A stretch of DNA of 31,056 nt from JABIAL01 sp964645825. GTDB lineage: Bacteria; Patescibacteriota; Patescibacteriia; UBA1558; GWA2-36-10. This document shows, piece after piece, positions 1-6,720 of the stretch. The stretch covers positions 1 to 31,056 of the forward strand of contig CAZXZY010000006.1 of the NCBI GenBank assembly GCA_964645825.1. The letters run 5' to 3'. A program made the translations under genes and the position numbers. The notes under the pieces are model-generated. The model was not told where the DNA came from. It saw only the letters and a program-made list of their open reading frames with translations, and made no database searches. The stretch's first letter is position 1. Each line of letters begins with the position of its first letter.

Positions 1-452
1 CTTAAATTTTGAGTCACCTCTTCTCCCACCTGACCATCGCCACGAGTAACGCCCTGCGCCAAAACACCGTCTTGATAAGTCAAAACGATTGTTAGTCCGT
101 CTAATTTGAGCTCTGTATAATAATTTTTTATTGCTCCTCCTAAAATTTTGATATTTCTCTCTTGCCAATCTGCCAAATCATTTTTTGAAAAAGCATCTGC
201 TAAAGATAAAATTTTATGTTGATGTTTTACTTTTTTAAATTTACTTAATGCCTGACCACCTACTCTTTGCGTTGGTGAATCTGGTCTTAAAAATTGAGGA
301 AATTTTTTTTCTAAATTAATTAACTCTTTTTCTAAATAATCAAAGGCTGAATCAGAAATTTCTTGTTTATCCAAAACATAATAAAGATAACGATGATGTT
401 GAATCTCGTTAATTAGCTTGTCTATTCTTTTTTTGGCTTCTATGTTTATCAT
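1..452 (-). CDS. ligA: NAD-dependent DNA ligase LigA, N-terminal 150 residues (cut by window edge)
   Basis: This gene starts with ATG at 452 and runs off the left edge of the window, so only the N-terminal 150 residues are visible. They cover the Ia domain (IDKLINEIQHHRYLYYVLDK, then SPTQRVGG at about 59-66 and KILSLADAF at 80-88) and the start of the adenylation domain. The KxDG motif is at ELKLDGL (114-120) with K116 as the adenylated lysine, followed by VTRGDG at 135-140. LigA seals nicks using NAD+ and is normally essential. Its ATG overlaps the TGA of the upstream PilX-like gene as ATGA (449-452), so it is translationally coupled to the minor pseudopilin operon. No separate promoter is visible in front of it, which is an unusual place for a housekeeping ligase. 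The identification is secure; completeness cannot be judged. Confidence 0.95.
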   Translation of the reverse strand, partial: MINIEAKKRIDKLINEIQHHRYLYYVLDKQEISDSAFDYLEKELINLEKKFPQFLRPDSPTQRVGGQALSKFKKVKHQHKILSLADAFSKNDLADWQERNIKILGGAIKNYYTELKLDGLTIVLTYQDGVLAQGVTRGDGQVGEEVTQNL

Positions 453-1351
453 GGGGTAAAACCTTTTTCTAAATCTTGCTCAGAAAAGATAACATAGCTA
501 AAAACATTGGATACAGGTGTATAAATTGGCACTCGTACCGAAATACTATGCATAGATTGACGATAATAACCATAAGCCTGCAAAAATGCCTCTGCTGGCA
601 CGAAATCTGTATCAAGGTCATGATTCGCCCCTAAATATGAAGTAAATTTAATATAGTCAACAGTATCGTCTAAAGGTCGAAAAGTGAAATAATAAAATTT
701 ATCATTTTCGATGTCCGTACGTAAAATATCCGTACAGCTATCATTACCAGCTGCACAACCACAAACAGCTATGGTTTGCTTGGTGTCTGATTTTAATACG
801 CCAGCTATGCTTTGTAGAGAAGTATAGGTAATCTCCATTTGATCAGAAGCATGACCATCCTCACAGCTATAAATATCCCATTCTACCTTAAAACTCTGCG
901 GTAAAGTAGTCGCTGCTGTTGGTATAACCCCATCAGTTTTCACGATGTCCACTCTGGCTGGTGTACTGGTACTGACATCATATATCTCATAATAAGGCAC
1001 TGTAGTTGTGGCCTCATTAAAAATAACACGTCCTTCTAAGCTAATATCATATCGATTGTAATATGTAGCTGGTGTTTCAATATAATAATCCGGATCAATC
1101 AAACGATCGAAATAAGTAAAATCATTTTGCTCTTTAGAAAATTTTAAATAATACAAACCACGCTCTATTCCGCTCTCGGCAGCATAAAAAGCAACGATAG
1201 AATTATCGGCATTACGCGTCATTTTGATTTCTCCAAAAACCACCTGAGTCAAAGCTATGACCGAGGTAATCATGACTAATAGAATCATCATGGACATTAC
1301 CAAAATCACTCCCCTTTGATCATCTAATTGTACATTTTCTTTAAATATCAT
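449..1351 (-). CDS. PilX-like minor pilin / type IV pilus assembly protein
   Basis: A 300-residue single-pass protein. It has a hydrophilic N-terminus, the hydrophobic helix RGVILVMSMMILLVMIT (13-29) and the PilX_N-type signature YAAESGIERGLYYL directly after it. There is no GFTLIE-type leader with Glu5; as in PilX/GspK-like proteins the helix starts after an RG. The C-terminal part is Cys-rich (YSCEDGHAS, CGCAAGNDSC) and presumably an extracellular domain stabilised by disulfides. By family knowledge, such minor pilins cap or prime the pilus tip together with the PilV-, PilW- and FimT-like proteins encoded just upstream. AGGAG lies three bases before the start codon, and the ATG overlaps the upstream stop by one base (TAATG). 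The subunit assignment rests on the N-terminus and gene order; the C-terminal domain is not recognised. Confidence 0.75.
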   Translation of the reverse strand: MIFKENVQLDDQRGVILVMSMMILLVMITSVIALTQVVFGEIKMTRNADNSIVAFYAAESGIERGLYYLKFSKEQNDFTYFDRLIDPDYYIETPATYYNRYDISLEGRVIFNEATTTVPYYEIYDVSTSTPARVDIVKTDGVIPTAATTLPQSFKVEWDIYSCEDGHASDQMEITYTSLQSIAGVLKSDTKQTIAVCGCAAGNDSCTDILRTDIENDKFYYFTFRPLDDTVDYIKFTSYLGANHDLDTDFVPAEAFLQAYGYYRQSMHSISVRVPIYTPVSNVFSYVIFSEQDLEKGFTP

Positions 1352-1980
1352 TATCTCCTATATATACGTGGTGAAACTGTGGTTTGTAAATTATAAGTTA
1401 CTTCCTCTACATTTCTAGTCGTGTCTGTACTGACAGTAAGCTTAATAGTAACCAAAGGATGTTGATTTTGCCCTCCTTCATCTAATGGATCACCAGAGGC
1501 CACTGGTGGATCTACTACAAATTGTATGTCATTGATTATTATATCCTGCAAAGGAGCAAAAAAAACAAAACCAGTGGGTTCCCAGTATTGATCAACTGGA
1601 TCCCTAACAACATAGCTTAAAAAATTATCCTCTACATTACCACCAAAGCCGCCGATAGCACCATTTTCGTGCTCCAAATAAATACAACTTTGCCCCCAGA
1701 CAGTTGGTGGCTCTTCATCATCTAGCGGAACCTCATCACAGGGATAATTTCGAAAAAACACGGCGTTATTTCTAATTTCTCTAGCCATGCCCTCCAAGGC
1801 AAACTGAGCATCATTTAATAAAGCTTGGGCTACTCTAGTTCTGGCCTGGCCATTGGTGAAAGCAACATAAATACCACTAGTCACCACAGTCAATAAGGCA
1901 AAAATAGAAATAGCCACTAATAATTCTATTAGGGTCACTCCTGATTGATTTTTTATTTTTTGGTGTTTAAGTGTCGACAT
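1351..1980 (-). CDS. PilW/GspJ-like minor pseudopilin
   Basis: A 209-residue prepilin. It has a short basic leader, the type III signal sequence SGVTLIELLVAISIFALLTV (cleavage expected after the G, Glu at +5) and a long amphipathic helix with AQFALEGMAREIRNN typical of PilW/GspJ proteins. The C-terminal region (ITFN-like beta segments and VEEVTYNLQTTVSPRIYRR) fits a GspJ-type beta domain. It would be processed by the PilD encoded at the head of this operon and join a tip complex. The start overlaps the upstream PilV-like gene by 14 bases and the stop overlaps the downstream PilX-like ATG, so it is part of one tightly coupled transcript. The pseudopilin class is confident; the choice of PilW rather than another minor pilin is moderate. 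Confidence 0.78.
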   Translation of the reverse strand: MSTLKHQKIKNQSGVTLIELLVAISIFALLTVVTSGIYVAFTNGQARTRVAQALLNDAQFALEGMAREIRNNAVFFRNYPCDEVPLDDEEPPTVWGQSCIYLEHENGAIGGFGGNVEDNFLSYVVRDPVDQYWEPTGFVFFAPLQDIIINDIQFVVDPPVASGDPLDEGGQNQHPLVTIKLTVSTDTTRNVEEVTYNLQTTVSPRIYRR

Positions 1981-2629
1981 AAGAACGCCAATTATATAAT
2001 TCTTCCGTTATTTCTACTTGATGAGACTGACCACTAGTCTCCCAATATACCATTGAAGTAACTAAGACCCCCATCTTGAGATCTGGCGCACCAGTACAAT
2101 CAAAGTCTGTTCTAAATGTTGGCTGAAGGTGACCATCCATACATATTGCCTTAACATTGATCAAACGTGCCATATTTGTAGCCGTGCCAGTTCCACCAAT
2201 ATTGTGATCATAAAATCCTCTATCATCACCAACATAATCATCCTCATAAAGGCGACAGCTGGAATCATCAAAGCAATCCTCAATATTAGTGTCTAAGAAA
2301 TTAGGCTCTGTGTCATTATAAGCTACGGTAGATGTACCATTTTCAGTTCCTCGTTCCCATAAATCAGCGTCCCAATCACAAATTTGTGTGCCGGCACTAA
2401 CAGTATCACAATCTTCATTAGCCTCGATCTTAAGCCAATTAGTATCACGAATATTACGAGCTATTTCTATTCCTTCTCGAGCCAAATTAGCGGCTCTAAT
2501 TCTTTCATAATTATCTCGAGCTGTATTTAAATTAGCCATAGCCAAAGTAAAAGCAGACATAATGCCTACGCTAAGTACGGAAAGAGCCAAAAGCATCTCC
2601 AATAATGTAAAACCTTGCTTATTATTCAT
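1967..2629 (-). CDS. PilV/GspI-like minor pseudopilin
   Basis: A 220-residue prepilin with leader MNNKQG followed by FTLLEMLLALSVLSVGIMSA (cleavage after G6, Glu5 present). The helix continues with ANLAREGIEIARNIRDTNWL; the AREGIEIARNIRD block is typical of PilV-like proteins in type IV pilus minor pilin clusters. The remainder has paired cysteines (about CDTVSAGTQIC and CFDDSSC) and acidic loops, suggesting an extracellular disulfide-bonded head. It overlaps the FimT-like gene by 8 bases at its start and the PilW-like gene by 14 bases at its end. Its role, inferred from family and gene order, is assembly of the initiating pseudopilin complex at the pilus tip. Confidence 0.78.
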   Translation of the reverse strand: MNNKQGFTLLEMLLALSVLSVGIMSAFTLAMANLNTARDNYERIRAANLAREGIEIARNIRDTNWLKIEANEDCDTVSAGTQICDWDADLWERGTENGTSTVAYNDTEPNFLDTNIEDCFDDSSCRLYEDDYVGDDRGFYDHNIGGTGTATNMARLINVKAICMDGHLQPTFRTDFDCTGAPDLKMGVLVTSMVYWETSGQSHQVEITEELYNWRSYVDT

Positions 2630-3260
2630 ACATTACATTTATATTTCCCCAAATAAAATCATCTTCAATGGTGTCAAAAACTCTAACAACTCCCTTGTCC
2701 AGACTAACGGTGTCTCTAATTTCTAACGTAGCGCCTTCATTACTAGTAGAGACACTGCTAGTGGCTGTATGTTCAGTAATGAAGGTAAAATAAAATTGAT
2801 CTTCACCTTCAAAACCAGTCGCGTAAACTTCTACGTCATCACTGGTAAAATTATATCGATTAATCAAAGAATCAGGAATAAAACTAGCTGTGTCGTCACA
2901 ATAGTCAAAACAATCATCCGGGCAAGAACCCATCACCACATTACAGTCATTATCTTGATAGCCTACATAACCATTATCAGAAAAAATAATATAATAACTT
3001 GGTGTAACTGAATCATCGAAATATATGCCATAGCCACCGACTGGATATTCATTATTTTCATTAACCACTCGAGCAGTAGCTAAATTACGAATTTGTTTCA
3101 AGTCTGATGCTGTTCTATTTGTGATTTCTTTTAACACTTGCGAATCTGACTGACGCACTTGTATAACCAAAATACCACTCATGATAGCTATGATGGCCAT
3201 GGCCACTAATAATTCGATCAAGGTAGTGCCTGATTGTGCCTTGTTATCAATTACAGCCAT
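2622..3260 (-). CDS. GspH/FimT-like minor pseudopilin
   Basis: The protein begins MAVIDNKAQSG and then TTLIELLVAMAIIAIMSGIL, a canonical prepilin leader and helix with Glu5 after the Gly. The mature N-terminal helix ends in ASDLKQIRNLATAR, as in GspH/FimT proteins, and the C-terminal part is beta-rich with LDKGVVRVFD near the end. I chose the ATG at 3260 (10-base overlap with pilD) over a TTG at 3275, because it gives the usual short leader; a GGAG sequence 13 bases before the TTG leaves that start possible. It is the first pseudopilin after pilD and is presumably a PilD substrate. In Gram-positive and Gram-negative T4P, FimT-like proteins are minor pilins and some bind DNA; nothing here tests that. 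Confidence 0.75.
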   Translation of the reverse strand: MAVIDNKAQSGTTLIELLVAMAIIAIMSGILVIQVRQSDSQVLKEITNRTASDLKQIRNLATARVVNENNEYPVGGYGIYFDDSVTPSYYIIFSDNGYVGYQDNDCNVVMGSCPDDCFDYCDDTASFIPDSLINRYNFTSDDVEVYATGFEGEDQFYFTFITEHTATSSVSTSNEGATLEIRDTVSLDKGVVRVFDTIEDDFIWGNINVMYE

Positions 3261-4042
3261 AAAGATGTGTACCAATTAAACAGAATGTCTCCATATAATA
3301 AAATAATAAAAGTAGCTAAGGCTAAAAAAGTACCAAACGGTAATTTATCACCCCAGTGTTTTTTTCTAAACAATAATAAACCGGCTGCAAAAATACCGCC
3401 CAAAATGTATGCTAAAAATAAACCTAACAAAACTCCTGGCCAACCTAAAATAGCACCCATCAATAAACCCAGACGAATATCACCGCCACCAATCCACTTA
3501 CCTTTGGATAATACAAATTGTCCAAAAAAGAATCCTCCACCGATGATCATGGCTAGGATCAAACTAATCCAAGATTGACCTAATAATATATTTACTATTA
3601 AAGCAAAAAAGACAGCTGGCAAAGAGACTTTGTCTAAGATCAAATAATATCGTAAATCATAAACAAAGATGACCACCAAAACACTGGCAAAAACCCACCA
3701 GCCAATTAATTGTAATCCTAATAGCCAATTAAGCTGAAGCAAAAAAATATTTGGATCAGTGACTGCAAAAATATACCAAAAAATTAAAACAAAACTAAGG
3801 GCAGTCGCAAGTTCCACCCAAAAATATTGCCAAGATACTTTATGTCGACAATATCGACACTTACCTCGCAGGTATAATAAGCTCAATAAAGGTATCAAGT
3901 CTCTAGGATATAGACGATGTCCACAAAATAAACACTTAGAAAAGCCCTTAACAAAACTTTCTGCCCGATGTAGACGATAAATTACGACATTTAAAAAACT
4001 GCCTACAAAAAGCCCTAAAATAAAAACAAAAGCTACTGTCAT
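3251..4042 (-). CDS. pilD: Prepilin peptidase / N-methyltransferase PilD (A24 family)
   Basis: A 263-residue polytopic membrane protein that cleaves and N-methylates prepilins. The N-terminal motif GSFLNVVIYRL is at 14-24. A cytoplasmic zinc-type loop with two CxxC pairs (C37/C40 and C62/C65) follows, as in bifunctional PilD. The two catalytic aspartates are visible as D129 in YDLRYYLI and D188 in GGGDIRLG. It heads the pseudopilin-ligA gene string, and its stop overlaps the FimT-like gene. A TGTTATAAT promoter box ends only nine bases before the ATG, so the mRNA is predicted to be almost leaderless. Two major pilins and four pseudopilins in this window are its likely substrates. The length is normal and all key residues are present. 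Confidence 0.95.
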   Translation of the reverse strand: MTVAFVFILGLFVGSFLNVVIYRLHRAESFVKGFSKCLFCGHRLYPRDLIPLLSLLYLRGKCRYCRHKVSWQYFWVELATALSFVLIFWYIFAVTDPNIFLLQLNWLLGLQLIGWWVFASVLVVIFVYDLRYYLILDKVSLPAVFFALIVNILLGQSWISLILAMIIGGGFFFGQFVLSKGKWIGGGDIRLGLLMGAILGWPGVLLGLFLAYILGGIFAAGLLLFRKKHWGDKLPFGTFLALATFIILLYGDILFNWYTSLWL

Positions 4043-4051
4043 AGTAGCTCT

Positions 4052-4080
4052 ATTATAACATTTTTTAACAAAAACAGAAA
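4052..4080 (-). promoter_or_regulatory. Promoter of the pilD-pseudopilin-ligA operon
   Basis: On the minus strand an extended -10 box TGTTATAAT (TATAAT at 4057-4052) lies in the 39-base gap between the pilin-like gene and pilD. The -35 region is weak (TTTCTG at 4080-4075, 17-base spacer). The -10 ends 9 bases before the pilD ATG, so transcription would start within about three bases of the start codon. Confidence 0.6.
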
Positions 4081-4081
4081 A

Positions 4082-4516
4082 TTATTCATTGGCCTGACAG
4101 CTCATCAACATATCAGTGGTAAGACGACATTCTCCAGCACCAGGTTGTAGTTGCCAGACTGGCCAAAAATGCTTTAATTCAAACTTGAAAGTATACTGTG
4201 TAGCCGAACTCAAAAAACTTACTGGCCGTACAAATTTATTCTGCGCCCGATAATAAATAGTATCCCCTGATTCATTCAAACCTTGATCAGTTAATAACAA
4301 AATATCATTGGCATCCGTCTCAGCTACTTGAGGATAGACGTTAAATTTGTCATAGTACTGCTCCAAAGCAGTGGCTAAATTCTGTACTTGATTAACCAAA
4401 CGCAAATCCTTGGTGCGACTACGATCATACACGACAAACCAAATCAAACCAACAACAGCTATGACTAACAAAGTAGCTAAGGCAATTCTAATTTTTTTAT
4501 TATAATTAAAAATCAT
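4082..4516 (-). CDS. Pilin-like single-pass membrane protein without a prepilin leader
   Basis: A 144-residue protein with an N-terminal transmembrane helix (about 10-29, IALATLLVIAVVGLIWFVVY). After it comes RTKDLRLVNQVQNLATALEQ and then YYDKFNVYP, the arrangement that follows the helix in GspG/PilA-type pilins (polar residues, Q-L-ALE-YY-..YP). However, there is no G-F-T-L-x-E cleavage site, so it should stay membrane-anchored or not be processed by PilD. Two C-terminal cysteines (CRLTTDMLMSC) could form a disulfide, as in pilin D-loops. It lies between a major pilin gene and pilD, with its own TATAAT box seven bases before the ATG (predicted leaderless). The function is unknown; an accessory role in pilus assembly is a guess from homology-like features and position. 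Confidence 0.65.
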   Translation of the reverse strand: MIFNYNKKIRIALATLLVIAVVGLIWFVVYDRSRTKDLRLVNQVQNLATALEQYYDKFNVYPQVAETDANDILLLTDQGLNESGDTIYYRAQNKFVRPVSFLSSATQYTFKFELKHFWPVWQLQPGAGECRLTTDMLMSCQANE

Positions 4517-4523
4517 TATCTTT

Positions 4524-4532
4524 ATTATAGCA
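4524..4532 (-). promoter_or_regulatory. Extended -10 promoter of the pilin-like gene
   Basis: The minus strand reads TGCTATAAT (TATAAT at 4529-4524), seven bases before the ATG at 4516, which predicts a leaderless transcript. A good -35 at 16-18 bases is not visible; that position falls on the T-tract of the upstream pilin terminator. Confidence 0.55.
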
Positions 4533-4549
4533 GATTTTAATCAAACAAA

Positions 4550-4572
4550 AAACTCCTGTTTAACAGGAGTTT
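4550..4572 (-). terminator. Rho-independent terminator of pilin gene 1
   Basis: A perfect nine-base-pair stem AAACTCCTG/CAGGAGTTT with a five-base loop lies 15 bases after the pilin stop. On the minus strand it is followed by TTTTTGTTTG. It separates the pilin from the downstream pilin-like gene. Confidence 0.88.
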
Positions 4573-4587
4573 AAAATTTATTCAAAA

Positions 4588-5028
4588 CTATACTTCAGTA
4601 ACAACACAACCAGACTCTTCGCAAGTAACATTCTTAACGCCGTCAGTAGCCTCCGTGGTCCAAGTCATAGCACTTACATTAGAAGTGAAGACGCCGCTAT
4701 AAGACCATCCAGGGTACTTAGTGCCAACATCTATCCATAAAACATTAGAGCCAAAGCAAACAGGTTCTCCTGCTGATGGAAAGTCTTGTAAATCGCCACA
4801 CAAATCGGTCCCTGTGGGATCACGATCATCGACACACCTCATTGCCACGCCATTATCCAAACACAGCAAGATTTCAGCATTAACTTGATCAAGCCAACCT
4901 AATACAGCAGCTTCTTTAGCTCTGCTTCGAGCAGAGTTTAAATTAACGACTGCCACGGATGACAAAATACCAATGATGGCAATGACGACTAACAACTCGA
5001 CCAAAGTAAAACCTTTTTTATTTTTCAT
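4588..5028 (-). CDS. Type IV major pilin, paralogue 1 (PilA-like)
   Basis: A 146-residue prepilin: leader MKNKKG, then FTLVELLVVIAIIGILSSVA, a textbook prepilin N-terminus with Glu5 and cleavage after G6. The first 34 residues are identical to the second pilin in this window, while the globular domains differ. The head carries cysteines near 55, 64 and 77 and ends in TCEESGC followed by VVTEV, suggesting disulfide loops. It is expected to be processed by PilD and polymerised by PilB/PilC. It has its own extended -10 promoter and a strong terminator, so it is monocistronic. No ribosome-binding site is obvious, in contrast to the second pilin, so it may be the less abundant subunit. Confidence 0.9.
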   Translation of the reverse strand: MKNKKGFTLVELLVVIAIIGILSSVAVVNLNSARSRAKEAAVLGWLDQVNAEILLCLDNGVAMRCVDDRDPTGTDLCGDLQDFPSAGEPVCFGSNVLWIDVGTKYPGWSYSGVFTSNVSAMTWTTEATDGVKNVTCEESGCVVTEV

Positions 5029-5059
5029 AATTATGAAGCTAATAATTTATAACAATAAT

Positions 5060-5089
5060 ATTATAACACTTTTTATCTAAAAAGTATAA
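5060..5089 (-). promoter_or_regulatory. Promoter of pilin gene 1
   Basis: The minus strand carries an extended -10 TGTTATAAT (TATAAT at 5065-5060) with a weak -35 (TTATAC with an 18-base spacer). The spacer contains an AT-only hairpin (ACTTTTT/AAAAAGT, 5068-5085) that could act as a weak terminator for the upstream glycosyltransferase gene. Confidence 0.55.
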
Positions 5090-5092
5090 TAA

Positions 5093-6034
5093 CTATTCTT
5101 CAAAGTTAATCTTATTCTTAATTTTATAAATAGTTTTATCCAATATTTCATGATAATTGCGGGTTAACATTTCAGCTAAAATACCCATCAAGATAAATTG
5201 AATGCCTAAGAGGAAAAATATAGCAGTAAATAATGGTAATGGTGTGGCTGAAAAATGCTTTAGATCAGCTAAACGTAAATAAACGGCTACTCCACCAGCA
5301 ACAAATGAAACTATCAAGCTCCAAAAACCAGCTTTGCCAAAAAAATGCATTGGACGAGTAGAATAACTCATCAAAAATTTAACCACTAGTAAGTCTAAAA
5401 TTACTTTAAAAGTCCGACCAATGCCGTATTTGGCTTGACCAAATTGTCTAGCATGGTGCTTGACCACTATCTCTGTTACTTTGGCTCCATGCCAAGCTGC
5501 ATAAGCCGGAATAAAACGATGCATTTCACCATAAAGCTTAATTTCTTGAATAATTTCTTTTTTATATGCCTTAAGAGTACATCCATAGTCATGTAGTCTT
5601 ACTCCTGTAATACGCGAAATTAAGCCATTAGCCATCTTAGATGGTAATACACGTGATAAAGACTTATCTTTCCTGTTTTTACGCCAACCAGAGACCACAT
5701 CATAGCCCTGACCCATCTTAGCTAATAATTGTGGAATATCACTGGGATCATTTTGCAAATCTGCATCCATTGGCACAACTATTGAATAACGAGCAAACGC
5801 AAAGCCAGCAGCCATTGCTGGAGTCTGTCCATAATTTTTAACAAAATTAATCACTTTTATTCTATTATCTTTTTGAGCCAACTCTTTTAATGTAACTAAA
5901 CTTTTATCCTGTGAACCGTCATTTACTAAAATAGCCTCCCAAACAAAACCTTCCAAAGCCTTTAGTTTTTCATAAAGTGGTTTTAGGCTTTCTTCTTCAT
6001 TATATACCGGCACAACAATGCTGACCTGTTTCAT
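5093..6034 (-). CDS. GT2 family glycosyltransferase (DPM1/GtrB/ArnC-like, membrane-bound)
   Basis: A 313-residue protein. The GT-A fold motifs run in order: SIVVPVYNEEESL (5-17), ILVNDGSQDKS (35-45), the metal-binding MDADLQNDP with DAD at 90-92, then HDYGCTLKAY (148-157), GEMHRFIP (169-176) and the R-x-x-G-x-x-KYG block near 196-204. Two or more C-terminal membrane helices (about 234-254 and 266-290) match the polyprenyl-phosphate glycosyltransferases of the DPM1/GtrB type, which load a sugar from a nucleotide donor onto a lipid carrier on the cytoplasmic face. It lies between the two pilin genes and opposite a GT-C-like membrane protein, so a role in pilin or surface-protein glycosylation is plausible but inferred. 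The sugar specificity cannot be read. Confidence 0.9.
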   Translation of the reverse strand: MKQVSIVVPVYNEEESLKPLYEKLKALEGFVWEAILVNDGSQDKSLVTLKELAQKDNRIKVINFVKNYGQTPAMAAGFAFARYSIVVPMDADLQNDPSDIPQLLAKMGQGYDVVSGWRKNRKDKSLSRVLPSKMANGLISRITGVRLHDYGCTLKAYKKEIIQEIKLYGEMHRFIPAYAAWHGAKVTEIVVKHHARQFGQAKYGIGRTFKVILDLLVVKFLMSYSTRPMHFFGKAGFWSLIVSFVAGGVAVYLRLADLKHFSATPLPLFTAIFFLLGIQFILMGILAEMLTRNYHEILDKTIYKIKNKINFEE

Positions 6035-6062
6035 AAATATAAGTATTAAATTAATATCTTAT

Positions 6063-6091
6063 AGCATAGCACTATAATAATTTTTTGCCAA
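6063..6091 (-). promoter_or_regulatory. Possible promoter of the GT2 glycosyltransferase gene
   Basis: The minus strand shows TTGGCA (6091-6086), a 17-base spacer and TATGCT (6068-6063), about 28 bases before the ATG. The -10 is imperfect, and an alternative TGCTATAAG lies a few bases further on. Confidence 0.4.
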
Positions 6092-6095
6092 AAAT

Positions 6096-6132
6096 AAAAC
6101 CCGTCCTGAGCCGAAGCCGAAGGGCGGGTTTT
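6096..6132 (-). terminator. GC-rich terminator of pilin gene 2
   Basis: A twelve-base stem AAAACCCGTCCT/AGGGCGGGTTTT with a single G-T position encloses a 13-base loop containing a tandem CCGAAG repeat. It lies 18 bases after the pilin 2 stop and is followed by a T-rich stretch on the minus strand. It is far richer in G+C than its surroundings. Confidence 0.85.
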
Positions 6133-6150
6133 AAAAATTTAAAATAAATT

Positions 6151-6567
6151 TTAGCTACATCCTGTTTCGGTACAAGTAATAGTATCACCGCCAGAAATAT
6201 TTGCTTTATACGTCCAAGTACCAGCAGAGTAATTACTCTTAAGATTAGCTATGTAGTCAAATCCAGATGGTAAATTTGGCCAATTTTGATCGATGTCAGC
6301 ATCTGTACAAAGATCTACCAATTTAACAGGGGTCACAGTTGCGCCCATATTGTCAGCATCAGTACCACCGTCATTCGTTAAATGTCCTTCTTCATTATAG
6401 CACAAGATAATCGCTGGAGTTAGACCAGCCATGGTAGCTTGTGCAGCCGCAAACTTAGCCTTATCACGAGCAGAGTTCAAATTAACTACTGCTACGGATG
6501 ACAAGATACCGATAATAGCAATAACAACTAACAACTCAACTAAAGTAAAACCTTTTTTGTTTTTCAT
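6151..6567 (-). CDS. Type IV major pilin, paralogue 2 (PilA-like, likely the abundant subunit)
   Basis: A 138-residue prepilin with the same leader and helix as paralogue 1 (MKNKKG, then FTLVELLVVIAIIGILSSVA; Glu5 present). The head domain is different: about SARDKAKFAAAQATMAGLTP, a CYNEEG segment, LCTDADIDQNW and a terminal TCTETGC, with cysteines placed for disulfide loops as in paralogue 1. A near-perfect Shine-Dalgarno sequence (GGGGAGGTGAC) precedes the start, the strongest in the window. A leader of roughly 110 bases and a GC-rich terminator complete an independent transcription unit. Strong translation signals suggest this is the main pilus subunit, an inference that was not tested. 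The class assignment is secure. Confidence 0.92.
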   Translation of the reverse strand: MKNKKGFTLVELLVVIAIIGILSSVAVVNLNSARDKAKFAAAQATMAGLTPAIILCYNEEGHLTNDGGTDADNMGATVTPVKLVDLCTDADIDQNWPNLPSGFDYIANLKSNYSAGTWTYKANISGGDTITCTETGCS

Positions 6568-6570
6568 TTT

Positions 6571-6581
6571 GTCACCTCCCC
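6571..6581 (-). promoter_or_regulatory. Strong Shine-Dalgarno sequence of pilin gene 2
   Basis: The minus strand reads GGGGAGGTGAC, three bases before the ATG at 6567. The GGAGGTGA core matches the canonical anti-Shine-Dalgarno complement. Most other genes here have no comparable site. Confidence 0.85.
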
Positions 6582-6611
6582 TCTTGGATCAAATACTTAA
6601 AGTTAATTTAA

Positions 6612-6630
6612 AGCTTGAGATCTCAAAGCT
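6612..6630 (-). repeat. Palindromic element in the pilin 2 leader
   Basis: TTGAGATCTCAA is a 12-base perfect palindrome, extended by AGCT arms with one extra base. It sits within the predicted 5' leader of the pilin 2 mRNA, and a further AAAGCTT copy lies just upstream at about 6633-6640. It could form an mRNA hairpin or a protein-binding site; the function is unknown. Confidence 0.5.
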
Positions 6631-6682
6631 CTAAAGCTTTTATTTTTAAGCACTTGGGATGTCAATAATTAAATATAAGAAT

Positions 6683-6711
6683 ATTATAACACTTTTTTAC
6701 AAATGCAACAA
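6683..6711 (-). promoter_or_regulatory. Promoter of pilin gene 2
   Basis: The minus strand reads TTGTTG (6711-6706), a 17-base spacer and the extended -10 TGTTATAAT (TATAAT at 6688-6683). The start is predicted near 6676, giving a leader of about 110 bases. It is divergent from, and nine bases away from, the -35 box of the neighbouring plus-strand gene. Confidence 0.7.
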
Positions 6712-6720
6712 TGTGAACTG

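Noticed and set aside
3251..3578. Plus-strand frame of 114 codons opposite pilD and the FimT-like gene
   Set aside because: It is antisense to two well-supported genes and has no recognisable domain.
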